Made by a program: the position numbers and the translations under genes. 64,000 nucleotides of DNA, taken from positions 178,213-242,212 of the forward strand of contig JAEZHI010000007.1 of assembly GCA_023436885.1 (NCBI GenBank), read 5' to 3'. Under the pieces are notes generated by a model. It saw only the letters and a program-made list of their open reading frames with translations. It did not search any database and was not told the DNA's origin. Below are positions 33,508 to 42,265 of the stretch, piece by piece; position 1 is the stretch's first letter, and each line of letters begins with the position of its first letter. Source of the stretch: Pseudomonadota bacterium. Lineage in GTDB: Bacteria; Pseudomonadota; Alphaproteobacteria; Rhizobiales; Pleomorphomonadaceae.

Positions 33508-35973
33508 TTGGCCCCGATGCACTTTTCGCCGCCGCTTCCTATCGATGCGGTTCTCGATAAGGTCGGAGCTTCGCTTGACGCCAACCCACGTCTCGTTCTT
33601 GTCGCCGCCCCCGGCGCCGGCAAGACGACGCGTGTGCCGCTTGCGTTGCTCGGCGCGTCTTGGCGAAACGGTAAACTGATCGTCGTCGAACCGCGGCGCA
33701 TTGCCGCTCGTGCGGCGGCGTCGCGCATGGCAGCCAGCCTTGGCGAGGACGTCGGGCAGACTGTCGGTTACCGGGTCCGCATGGATTCAAAGGTTTCGGT
33801 GAAGACGGTGATCGAGGTGATCACTGAAGGCGTCTTCACGCGCATGGTCGTGGAAGATCCGTTGCTTGATGGTGTTTCGGCCGTCCTTTTCGATGAATTT
33901 CACGAACGCTCGCTCGACGGAGATCTGGGACTCGCGCTGGCGCTCGACGGAGCGGCACTCAGGGAAGACCTCCGGATCGTCGTGATGAGCGCCACACTCG
34001 ACGGCGGTCGTGTGTCCCGTCTTCTGGGCGATGCACCTGTCATTGAGAGCGCCGGGCGTGCCTTCCCCGTTGAAACGCGTCATATCGATCGTGATCCTCT
34101 TCTGCGCCTTGAAGACCAAATCGCCGAAGTGACTCTACGCGCTCTGCGTGAAGAAGCAGGGTCTGCCCTCGTCTTCCTGCCGGGCCAAGCGGAAATTCGG
34201 CGCGTAGCCGAACGGCTCGAAGGTCGACTGCCTTCGGGCGTTCGTCTTGCCCCACTCTATGGAGCCCTGACAAACGCCGAACAGGATCTTGCCATTCGCC
34301 CTTGCAAGCCACCGGAGCGAAAGGTCGTGCTCGCGACAGCAATTGCCGAGACGTCGCTGACCATCGACGGCGTGCGTCTCGTGATAGACGGCGGGTTGGC
34401 TCGTGTTCCCAAGTACGAGCCGGATACCGGCTTGACGCGCCTTGAGACCGTGCGAGTTTCCCGCGCCTCAGCCGATCAGCGACGCGGTCGCGCCGGTCGA
34501 ACCGAACCAGGCATCTGCTGGCGGCTCTGGAACGAAGGGCAGACTGCCGCTCTTCAGCCCTATTCGGCACCGGAGATCCTTGAAGCAGACCTCTCTCAAT
34601 TGGCCCTGGATCTCGCTGCCGTCGGCGTCCGCGACCCGGCCGCCCTCGCCTTTCTCGACCAGCCGCCCAAGCCGGCCTGGAACGAGGCCATCGACTTGCT
34701 TCGCGGTCTTGATGCGATCGATGAGGACGGCCTCATCACGCCCGAGGGCAAGGCACTCGCTCGGCTGCCGCTGCCTCCAAGGCTGGCTCATATGATTCAT
34801 CGCGCCGCAGATTTTGGCGCAGCGCGAATAGCGGCAGACATCGCCGCGATCCTCACCGAGCAGGGCCTTGGCGGCGACACGACCGACCTCGCCGATCGCC
34901 TCGCGCGCCTGCATACCGACCGGAGCCAACGGGCCGTCGATGCAAGGACCATGGCCGCAAAATGGGCCCGGCTGGTACGCGACAAGGCCTCTCCCGACAT
35001 GTCGCCTTCGCCTGGAGCCATTCTGGCGTTCGCCTATCCTGACCGGATCGCCGAAGCACGCGGGCAGCGGGGCGCTTTTCGCCTGGCCAGCGGCCGAGGG
35101 GGCATGGTCGAAGCGCATGACCGTTTGGCTAAAGAGGATTTCATTGTCGTCGCCGATCTTACAGGCAAGGCAGAGCGAGCACGCATTCGGCTTGCGGCGG
35201 CCATTTCGCGCGAGGAGATCGAGACACTCTTGGCCCCGAGGATAACCGCCGAGACGACCGTGGCCTTCGATCCCGCGACACGGGCGGTCCGGGCGCGGCG
35301 CGTCCGGCGGCTCGGAGCTGTCCAGCTTGCTGAAGAGCCTATTGCCGCACCGAATAACGCGGAGACGACTATGGCTCTTCTGTCGGGAGTGAGAAGGACC
35401 GGCGTCGACCGCTTGAGCTGGTCAAAAGATCAGAAGCGCTTGAGAGAGCGAGCCGTCTTTCTTCGTCAAACGATTGGAGAGCCCTGGCCCGATCTGTCAG
35501 ATGGTGCGCTCGCCGAGGCGCTTGACGATTGGCTCGGTCCGTTCGTTGATGGTGTGACAAGGCTAGACGACATTGACGCCGCTCTGCTCGGAGCTAGCCT
35601 CGACGGCCTTCTACCCTTCGCGCTTCGGCAGGAAATGGACCGGCTCATGCCCAGCCATTTCGAAGCCCCGACCGGCAGTCGTGTCCCGATCGATTACGGG
35701 GCCGATGGAGGCCCTGCCGTGGAAATCCGTGTACAGGAGCTATTCGGTCTCGACCGCCATCCAGCGATCGCCGGTGGCCGGGTTGCCCTGACGATGGTGC
35801 TGACGTCGCCAGCCCATCGCCCTATCCAGACCACCAAGGATCTACCTGGCTTCTGGCGTGGCTCATGGAAGGACGTGGCCAAGGACCTCAAGGGTCGCTA
35901 CCCGAAACATCCCTGGCCCGACGATCCGCTCAGCGCCGAACCAACACGCCGAGCCAAACCACGCGGCACATAG
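33508..35973 (+). CDS. hrpB: ATP-dependent helicase HrpB
   Basis: The 821-residue product is a DEAH-box helicase of HrpB type. Motif I is APGAGKTTRVPLALL, motif II is DEFHERS, motif III is MSATLDGG, and motif VI is QRRGRAGRTEPG. Helicase-associated and HrpB C-terminal domains follow. It is thought to act on RNA, but its physiological role is poorly known. The likely start is TTG 33508, with GAGG overlapping the mltB-type stop; ATG 33517 is the alternative. Translational coupling to the transglycosylase gene is likely. Confidence 0.93.
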   Translation: MAPMHFSPPLPIDAVLDKVGASLDANPRLVLVAAPGAGKTTRVPLALLGASWRNGKLIVVEPRRIAARAAASRMAASLGEDVGQTVGYRVRMDSKVSVKTVIEVITEGVFTRMVVEDPLLDGVSAVLFDEFHERSLDGDLGLALALDGAALREDLRIVVMSATLDGGRVSRLLGDAPVIESAGRAFPVETRHIDRDPLLRLEDQIAEVTLRALREEAGSALVFLPGQAEIRRVAERLEGRLPSGVRLAPLYGALTNAEQDLAIRPCKPPERKVVLATAIAETSLTIDGVRLVIDGGLARVPKYEPDTGLTRLETVRVSRASADQRRGRAGRTEPGICWRLWNEGQTAALQPYSAPEILEADLSQLALDLAAVGVRDPAALAFLDQPPKPAWNEAIDLLRGLDAIDEDGLITPEGKALARLPLPPRLAHMIHRAADFGAARIAADIAAILTEQGLGGDTTDLADRLARLHTDRSQRAVDARTMAAKWARLVRDKASPDMSPSPGAILAFAYPDRIAEARGQRGAFRLASGRGGMVEAHDRLAKEDFIVVADLTGKAERARIRLAAAISREEIETLLAPRITAETTVAFDPATRAVRARRVRRLGAVQLAEEPIAAPNNAETTMALLSGVRRTGVDRLSWSKDQKRLRERAVFLRQTIGEPWPDLSDGALAEALDDWLGPFVDGVTRLDDIDAALLGASLDGLLPFALRQEMDRLMPSHFEAPTGSRVPIDYGADGGPAVEIRVQELFGLDRHPAIAGGRVALTMVLTSPAHRPIQTTKDLPGFWRGSWKDVAKDLKGRYPKHPWPDDPLSAEPTRRAKPRGT

Positions 35974-36070
35974 AATGCAGTTAGCGACCTTCGCTGCATG
36001 CGCTACACCAATTTGTTCGCAAATATTCCGGGAACAAAACGGTCCGCGCTTCTTGCTCAGAGCGACACAG

Positions 36071-36457
36071 TCAGTGCACGTTTACGGTGACGTTATATTT
36101 TGTGTAGCTATAGCGCATTTCAGAGGTGTCGATGGGATAGCCGATGTTAACCGAAAAATGATCGGCGCCGCGGAAACTTTTCTCTGAACTGTAGGAAAGT
36201 CTGGTACCGGTGAACTTGTGTCCGGCGCAACGAGAGCCTTCTGCAATGAAAGTATCCGGACGGATCACCAACTTTCCGTGTGTTGGCTCTTGCAGCACCT
36301 CAGTCCGAAATTGACCGGAAGACATGCAGTTACTTTCTATAAAGACAAAGAGCTTCTCTGAAACGGTTTCCCCCGACCGAACGTCATAGGTGAGATCTTT
36401 GGCCTGCGCGGCGCTCGCCAGCGACAGCAGCGCGGCGGCAATAAAGACAAAACGCAT
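36071..36457 (-). CDS. Small secreted protein with bacterial Ig/cadherin-like pattern
   Basis: The 128-residue product starts with a signal peptide (about 1-20, SLASAAQA then KD). The mature part has EPTHGKLV, then G-rich strand spacing, YSSEKSFRGADHFSV and a terminal NVTVNV. This resembles the PxxG...YxxxxxFxGxDxFxxxV pattern of tandem-95/Big_9 domains, with two Cys residues that could form a disulfide. GGAG precedes ATG 36457. The DNA is much richer in A and T than its neighbours: 36061-36120 is only 26 G+C of 60. That suggests recent acquisition or relaxed selection. It lies between hrpB and cysA; function is unknown. Confidence 0.68.
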   Translation of the reverse strand: MRFVFIAAALLSLASAAQAKDLTYDVRSGETVSEKLFVFIESNCMSSGQFRTEVLQEPTHGKLVIRPDTFIAEGSRCAGHKFTGTRLSYSSEKSFRGADHFSVNIGYPIDTSEMRYSYTKYNVTVNVH

Positions 36458-36561
36458 AATAACTCCAACGTAATCGGAGCACATAATGTGCATTGGTGAT
36501 GTTTCCAATTGTATTTAACATCACTGGTTGTAAAGGACAACAGGCAGCTGCATCCCCTCCA

Positions 36562-37611
36562 TCATGCAGAGGCTGAAAACAGTCCGGCCGCTCTTATCTC
36601 CAGCGCGGCGCGATCACCGATCCGAGGCGGCTCGCGATCGGCCGGCGTGAGAGCCTCGATAACCGCATCGGTTCCGTCCGCGCGAAAACCGATACGTCGG
36701 GATGAGCCAGAGCGGTGCAGGGACACGACCGTAGCCCAAAGGCCTTCGCCGTCCCGCCGGAAGGCGACATGTTCGGGGCGAACATAGAGCTTTGCCGGCC
36801 CATCGAAGAGAAGCGGCGGCAGCCGAGGAATCGACACCTCCTGCTGCCCGACAAACGGCCGTCCCTTGTCGACATGGATGTCGAGGCGCACGGACTCCCC
36901 GATGAAATCGAAAACGAAGGGCGTCGCCGGCCGGTCGTAGATGTCCTCGGGCGTACCCTGTTGCTCGATGCGACCATTGCTCATGACGACGACACGGTCG
37001 GCGAGATCGAGTGCTTCTTCCTGATCATGTGTCACGAACAAAGTGGTATGGCCGGTGCGGTCATGAAACTCTCGCAGCCAGAGGCGCAGTTCCTTGCGAA
37101 CCTTGGCATCGAGCGCGCCAAATGGTTCGTCGAGCAGTAGCACGCGCGGTTCGACCGCAAGCGCGCGAGCAAGCGCCACGCGCTGACGCTGACCGCCCGA
37201 GAGCTGGCTCGGATAGCGTCCGCCGTAGCCCGGCAGCTGGATCAGTTCCAGCAGCTCCTCGACCTTGTTCCGGATGGCCGTGGCGGTTGGTCGCGTCCGG
37301 CGCGGCCGCACCCGCAAGCCATAGGAAATATTGTCGGCGATGGTGAGATGCTTGAAGAGCGCATAGTGCTGAAACACGAAGCCAATCTGGCGTTCTTGCA
37401 CGCTCTTGAAGCTGGCGTCCTCTCCACCAAACAGAATCTGGCCGCTTGACGGGATCTCAAGACCGGCGATGCAGCGCAGGAGCGTCGTCTTTCCCGAACC
37501 CGAGGGACCAAGCAGGGCAAGAAGTTCGCCTGAGTCAACCTTGAGATCAACGCCATGCAGGGCCGCTGTGGTGCCGAAGGTCTTCGTGAGATTGCGGATG
37601 TCGAGTTCCAT
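36562..37611 (-). CDS. cysA: Sulfate/thiosulfate ABC transporter ATP-binding protein
   Basis: The 349-residue product has Walker A (LGPSGSGKTTLLR), the ABC signature LSGGQRQRVALARAL, Walker B (LLLDEPFGALD) and the switch His in FVTHDQEEAL. A C-terminal TOBE-type regulatory region follows, as in CysA. It energises sulfate uptake at the inner membrane. It is the last gene of the sbp-cysT-cysW-cysA operon, starting 11 bases after the cysW stop. The order and the partner permeases make sulfate the most likely substrate. Confidence 0.93.
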   Translation of the reverse strand: MELDIRNLTKTFGTTAALHGVDLKVDSGELLALLGPSGSGKTTLLRCIAGLEIPSSGQILFGGEDASFKSVQERQIGFVFQHYALFKHLTIADNISYGLRVRPRRTRPTATAIRNKVEELLELIQLPGYGGRYPSQLSGGQRQRVALARALAVEPRVLLLDEPFGALDAKVRKELRLWLREFHDRTGHTTLFVTHDQEEALDLADRVVVMSNGRIEQQGTPEDIYDRPATPFVFDFIGESVRLDIHVDKGRPFVGQQEVSIPRLPPLLFDGPAKLYVRPEHVAFRRDGEGLWATVVSLHRSGSSRRIGFRADGTDAVIEALTPADREPPRIGDRAALEIRAAGLFSASA

Positions 37612-37622
37612 CGGAGGCTCCG

Positions 37623-38543
37623 TCAGTGGCGGTGGCCAGCGGCGAGATCGCCAGCGTAGCGGTGCTCGAGCCAGGACTTGATGCCGAGCGTGACCAGCGC
37701 CAGCGCGGCAAGCAGCGAGGCGACGGCAAAGGCGGCAACGAACTGATACTCGTTGTAGAGAATTTCGATGTGCAGCGGCATGGTGTTGGTGTAGCCGCGG
37801 ATATGCCCCGAGACCACGGACACCGCCCCAAACTCGCCCATGGCGCGCGCATTACAGAGGAGCACGCCATACAGCAGAGCCCATTTGACGTTGGGCAGCG
37901 TCACTGTCCAAAACATGCGGAAGCCGGATGCACCGAGCGTCAGCGCAGCCTCTTCATCCGTGTTGCCGAGTTCTTCCATCAACGGAATCAGCTCACGTGC
38001 GATGAAGGGAAATGTGACGAAGATCGTGGCCAGCACGATACCGGGCAGGGCGAAAATGATCTGAATTCCAGCAGACTGCAGCCAGCCTCCGAAAAGGCCA
38101 TGGCTGGAGTACAGCAGTACATAGACAAGACCTGCTACCACCGGCGACACGGAAAACGGCAGGTCGACCAATGTTACCAGGAAAGCCTTGCCCCGAAAAT
38201 CGAACTTGGCGATCGCCCAGGCAGCGGCCACGCCAAAGATGAGGTTGGCCGGCACGGCTATGACCGCTACTGCCAGCGTCAAGATCACAGCGTCGATGGC
38301 GGCAGGATCGGAGAAGGCCTGCATGAAAGGTCCGACCCCTTTCCGAAAGGCTTCCATAAAAACGGTGATCAAGGGCAGCAGCAGGAAGAGCCCGAGAAAG
38401 CCGACGGCAAGCGCGATCAGAAGGCGGCGTACCCAAGGCGCCTCCTCCGTCGGCAAACGTCGGCGCGATGGGCTAGCGGCCAATGAGCCGACAACTGGCG
38501 CATCGTCCAGCGAAACGGCGAGCGCGGCGGAACGGTCAGACAT
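37623..38543 (-). CDS. cysW: Sulfate ABC transporter permease CysW
   Basis: The 306-residue membrane protein has six predicted helices and the binding-protein-dependent permease motif (EEAALTLGASGFRMFWTV). The CysW signature region LPNVKWALLYGVLLCNARAMGEF matches the sulfate subfamily. ATG 38543 has GAGGT upstream and overlaps the cysT stop by eight bases, so the two permeases are coupled. An in-frame ATG at 38564 is less likely. It pairs with CysT to form the sulfate channel. Confidence 0.93.
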   Translation of the reverse strand: MSDRSAALAVSLDDAPVVGSLAASPSRRRLPTEEAPWVRRLLIALAVGFLGLFLLLPLITVFMEAFRKGVGPFMQAFSDPAAIDAVILTLAVAVIAVPANLIFGVAAAWAIAKFDFRGKAFLVTLVDLPFSVSPVVAGLVYVLLYSSHGLFGGWLQSAGIQIIFALPGIVLATIFVTFPFIARELIPLMEELGNTDEEAALTLGASGFRMFWTVTLPNVKWALLYGVLLCNARAMGEFGAVSVVSGHIRGYTNTMPLHIEILYNEYQFVAAFAVASLLAALALVTLGIKSWLEHRYAGDLAAGHRH

Positions 38544-39378
38544 GGGCGTACCTCGCACGCGCACGCGCCTGGATCAGATTGATGACGAGAAGTGTTGCGA
38601 AGCTGACCGCCAGCATGATCGCGGCAACGGCCGTTGCTCCGGCATAATCGAATTCTTCAAGCTTGATGACGATTAGCAGGGGGGCGATCTCCGACACGTA
38701 AGGAATGTTTCCGGCGATGAAGATCACCGAGCCATATTCGCCGACGGCGCGGGCAAAGGCCAATGCGAAGCCCGTAAGAATTGCGGGGCTGAGCACCGGA
38801 AGAACAACGGAAGCGATGGTTCTGAGCCGACCGGCGCCAAGCGTTGCCGCAGCTTCCTCAAGCTCTCGGTCGACTTCAGCCAGGACCGGCTGGACCGTGC
38901 GGACGATGAACGGTAGCCCAACGAAGACCAAGGCGAGGAAGACGCCAAGCGGCGTGAAGGCGATCCTCAGGCCGACCAGAGCGGCGATCGAACCGATCCA
39001 GCCCTTTGGCGCATAAAGCGCCGTCAGGGCGATGCCGGCCACGGCGGTTGGCAGAGCGAACGGCAGATCGATGATGGCGTCAAAAAAACGCCGACCGGGA
39101 AAGTCGTAGCGAACCAGCACCCAAGCGATCAAGAGACCGAAGGGAACGTTGAAGGCGGCGGCGGCGAAGCTGGTGACGAAAGACAGCCTCAGCGCCGACA
39201 GCGTGCGACCGTCGAGCGCCAAGGCGAGAATATCATGCACCCCCAGCGAAGAAGCCCGGAAGAGCAGAGCACCAAGCGGCAGGAGAACGATCGCCGTGAG
39301 ATAGACGATCGTGAAGGTGATCGTCAGGCGGAAGCCCGGCAGCACACTCGGCTTGACGAAGGGGACGTTGAGGGTCAT
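38536..39378 (-). CDS. cysT: Sulfate ABC transporter permease CysT
   Basis: The 280-residue membrane protein has six predicted helices, with LPFALPTAVAGIALTALY and the EAA-loop segment EEAAATLGAGRLRTI. The start motif FRLTITFTIVYLTAIVLLPLG is typical of CysT/CysU. ATG 39378 has AGCGAGG upstream; the frame is open to ATG 39435 without support. It overlaps cysW. The gap to the binding-protein gene is 164 bases with no coding sequence. Confidence 0.93.
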   Translation of the reverse strand: MTLNVPFVKPSVLPGFRLTITFTIVYLTAIVLLPLGALLFRASSLGVHDILALALDGRTLSALRLSFVTSFAAAAFNVPFGLLIAWVLVRYDFPGRRFFDAIIDLPFALPTAVAGIALTALYAPKGWIGSIAALVGLRIAFTPLGVFLALVFVGLPFIVRTVQPVLAEVDRELEEAAATLGAGRLRTIASVVLPVLSPAILTGFALAFARAVGEYGSVIFIAGNIPYVSEIAPLLIVIKLEEFDYAGATAVAAIMLAVSFATLLVINLIQARARARYAHV

Positions 39379-39542
39379 CGGCCTCGCTTTCACGGGAAGC
39401 CGGCAGACCAGGATCATCTGGTCCGCCGGTGGCAAGGTCTCGTTCGGTCAGCGGAAAGAGAAACCCGGGTGGCACCGTCGCGATCCACATGGCAATCCCT
39501 CCACTCATCGAAGCCGGCGGGCGCACCGCCGACGAGGTTTGA

Positions 39543-40562
39543 TCACTTTCCTGGCTTGTAGATCTGGTCGAACACGCCGCCATCCCCGAAATGATAGGGT
39601 TGTGCCTTTGCCCAACCGCCGAACAGAGGATCATCGATGCTGACGAGCTTCAACTCGGGAATTGCCTTGAGAAGCGCAGGGTCGACCAGCTTCGGCTCGG
39701 CCGGGCGATAATGGAATTTGGCTGCGAGCGTCTGTCCCTCGGCCGAGTAAAGATATTCGAGATAAGCACGCGCTTCCTTCTCGGTGCCATTGGCCTTGGC
39801 ATTGCCCTCGACGACGGCGACCGGAGGTTCGGCTAGGATCGACTGCGGCGGCACAACGATATCGAAATTGTCGGCGCCGAACTCGTCGAGCGCGAGAAAA
39901 GCCTCGTTTTCCCAGGCGAGCAATACGTCGCCGAGTTCGCGCTGGGCAAAGGTCACTGTAGAACCGCGCGCCCCGGTGTCGAGCACCGGCACATGCTTGT
40001 AGAGCGTGCCGACGTAATCGCGAATCTTCGCCTCGTCACCACCATATTGACCAGCCGCCCAAGCCCAGGCGGCAAGATAGTTCCAGCGAGCACCACCCGA
40101 TGTCTTCGGGTTGGGCGTGATCACCTCAATGCCATCCTTTATGAGGTCACCCCAGTCGTGAATGCCCTTGGGGTTCCCCTTGCGGACAAGGAAAACAATC
40201 GTCGAGGTGTAAGGAGCGGAGTTGTGCGGCAGCTTGCTGCGCCAATCTGGCGGAATCTTGCCCGTCTTTTCGACGATGGCATTGATGTCGCTCTCAAGCG
40301 CCAATGTCACCACATCGGCCGGCAGACCATCGATGACGGCGCGAGCCTGCTTGCCGGAACCGCCATGGGAGGCGCGAACCGAAATATCCTCGCCCGTCTC
40401 GGCCTTCCAGTGGGCAGCAAAGGCCTTGTTGTAGGCCTCATAGAACTCTCGGGTTGGATCATAGGAAACGTTTGTCAGCGTCACCGCCGTGGCGGGAGCG
40501 GCAAGAACCAGTGGCGCCGCGATCACGGCGGCAAACAATCCCAGAAGTTTCGAGCCTCTCAT
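39543..40562 (-). CDS. Sulfate ABC transporter substrate-binding protein
   Basis: The 339-residue product has a signal peptide (about 1-26, cleavage near APATAVTL). SYDPTREFYEAYNKAF and ASHGGSGKQARAVIDG are standard for Sbp/CysP sulfate-binding proteins. It captures sulfate in the periplasm and delivers it to CysTW. ATG 40562 has GGAGACTGGAAGC upstream. It leads the operon. Upstream there is an ATAG, six bases, CTAT inverted repeat at 40692-40705 that could be a control site, although I could not identify a matching regulator. Confidence 0.93.
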   Translation of the reverse strand: MRGSKLLGLFAAVIAAPLVLAAPATAVTLTNVSYDPTREFYEAYNKAFAAHWKAETGEDISVRASHGGSGKQARAVIDGLPADVVTLALESDINAIVEKTGKIPPDWRSKLPHNSAPYTSTIVFLVRKGNPKGIHDWGDLIKDGIEVITPNPKTSGGARWNYLAAWAWAAGQYGGDEAKIRDYVGTLYKHVPVLDTGARGSTVTFAQRELGDVLLAWENEAFLALDEFGADNFDIVVPPQSILAEPPVAVVEGNAKANGTEKEARAYLEYLYSAEGQTLAAKFHYRPAEPKLVDPALLKAIPELKLVSIDDPLFGGWAKAQPYHFGDGGVFDQIYKPGK

Positions 40563-40691
40563 GCTTCCAGTCTCCAGCCTCGAGCGATGCCAGGGCATCG
40601 CGCCTATCCGGGGAGCGTCTGTCGCCTATCGGGCTCTTAAGCGCCTCCCAACAGGCCGAAATCCTAAAAGGTCAACTTCAATTCGCAAGAT

Positions 40692-40705
40692 ATAGCATTC
40701 TCTAT
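40692..40705. promoter_or_regulatory. Weak inverted repeat upstream of the sulfate operon
   Basis: ATAG (40692-40695) and CTAT (40702-40705) flank a six-base spacer, about 130 bases upstream of the binding-protein start. It is a candidate operator only. No clear CysB-type consensus is seen. Confidence 0.25.
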
Positions 40706-40813
40706 GAAAGGGCCCGTCGGTAAAATTTCATTCCACGATTGTCCCCTATTACGCGATCTGGGGCAATGCACTTCCTTCAGGCCGGTTTTTATGGGTGGGA
40801 TTTTCCTTCTATA

Positions 40814-42265
40814 TCAGCGTCTCAGCATATCGCGGATCCGCTGAACGGCATCGGGAAGCAAGTTCTTGAGGCCCCCATCGGATTGTTGCCGGAGCAGATG
40901 AAGCGATGGATGAATCGGAGTCCGTTCCCCCTCCAGTCGCCAGAGCCAATCGGCTGCGGCAGGAAGCAGAGCGACACCCGGGCGACCGAGCGCGCCAGCC
41001 AACCGAAGCGGCAAACCGTCAATGGCAACTACCGCGTCGAGCCTGCTCATGAGCGCCACACAGTCGATCCGAGCGTCGACGCCAGCCTCGAAATCGGGAC
41101 CGGGGTGTTCGATGCGGATCGGCGCGCCGGCAACCTCCCAGCCAGATGCCCCGGAGGAACGGGCAAGCATGCTCGACGACAGTCGTTCGAGGGCAACGAA
41201 CCGCAAGTCGCTGATACCGGCCAGCGAAGCGAGATCGCCCAGCCCGAGACTACCTCCCCAAACCAAACCGACGGTTGGCTTCCCGCGGCCGAGTTCCAAT
41301 CGGGCGTTCCACCTGTCTGCGAGCATCGATTCGGCGACGAGCAAGGGTTGGGCAGCTGAGAAGCTTCCGGCGGTAAGTCCGAGTCTGTGCGGCAATCCGG
41401 CGAGTGGTGCCGCCGCGGCCGCCGCTCCGAGCCACCCACTTATTTCGTCATTGTCGGAAACGCTTTTCCCTACGCCCTGGAACGCCGAGCCAAGGCGGAC
41501 GAAGGGTTTTGGCGCCACGAGAAAAAGATCGGAGACCAAAGAGCGCGCAAGGCGCAACGCAGGTGCGAAAGTAACAAGGTCGCGCGGATCTGCCCCAGCC
41601 CAAACCAGAAGCGGTCGGTCGAGTGGAGCGCCATCCCAATCGGGAAGACTGCCCGCCCAGACGGGCCGATGCGCCACCGCATCGAGATCGGCGAAACCAC
41701 CAGCCATATCGCCCAATGCCAGTAGAGCGACGGCCCGATCGGGATGCGGACGATCCTCCCCCATCCGTCGGAAGGCTTCGACGGCAGCCAACGGACGCCC
41801 GGCGGCGACAAGAGCTGAGCCAAGGCCGCTGACGGCACTCGGCTCGCCAGGATTCAGGCGTAATGCCGCTTCGAAAGCCGAGACGGCCCCATCGGCATCG
41901 CCAGCTGCCAGACGCACGGCACCGAGACGCGCGGCCAGCGCCGCATCGAGCGGTTTGGCTGCGCGCGCGCGTTCGAAGGCGGTTGCGGCTTCGGACAGGC
42001 GAGACGTTGCGACAAGTGCCTCGCCGAGCGCGATGGCAATGTCTGCATTGCCAGGCTCAGTGCGATCGGCGCGAGTCAGAAACACCACGGCGCGGGCATG
42101 ATCGCCGTTGGCGCGCGCAGCCGTCGCAGCGCCGAGCATGGCGGAGACGAGGTCGGGCGAGCGCACGAGCGCTACTTCGAACAACGCAATGGCTTCAACC
42201 CACTTATGGTTCGTCAAAGCAGCCGTCGCACGGACCATCAACTGATCGACAACCGTTTCAGTCAC
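40814..42265 (-). CDS. TPR plus GT9-like module protein, fourth unit
   Basis: The 483-residue product has about four TPR motifs (about 10-180) followed by one GT9-like unit. The unit starts with GDMAGGFADLD, has DWDGAPLDRPLLVWAG, then DAVVAIDGLPLRLAGALGRP, and ends with DWLWRLEGERTPIHPSLHLLRQ in pattern. This is the same layout as each of the three units of the upstream gene. GTG 42265 overlaps the upstream TGA (GTGA), with GGAAAGGGCGG before it, so the two are translationally coupled. The His expected in a heptosyltransferase-like active site is not conserved here. The role is unknown; glycosylation is a family-based guess. Confidence 0.75.
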   Translation of the reverse strand: MTETVVDQLMVRATAALTNHKWVEAIALFEVALVRSPDLVSAMLGAATAARANGDHARAVVFLTRADRTEPGNADIAIALGEALVATSRLSEAATAFERARAAKPLDAALAARLGAVRLAAGDADGAVSAFEAALRLNPGEPSAVSGLGSALVAAGRPLAAVEAFRRMGEDRPHPDRAVALLALGDMAGGFADLDAVAHRPVWAGSLPDWDGAPLDRPLLVWAGADPRDLVTFAPALRLARSLVSDLFLVAPKPFVRLGSAFQGVGKSVSDNDEISGWLGAAAAAAPLAGLPHRLGLTAGSFSAAQPLLVAESMLADRWNARLELGRGKPTVGLVWGGSLGLGDLASLAGISDLRFVALERLSSSMLARSSGASGWEVAGAPIRIEHPGPDFEAGVDARIDCVALMSRLDAVVAIDGLPLRLAGALGRPGVALLPAAADWLWRLEGERTPIHPSLHLLRQQSDGGLKNLLPDAVQRIRDMLRR

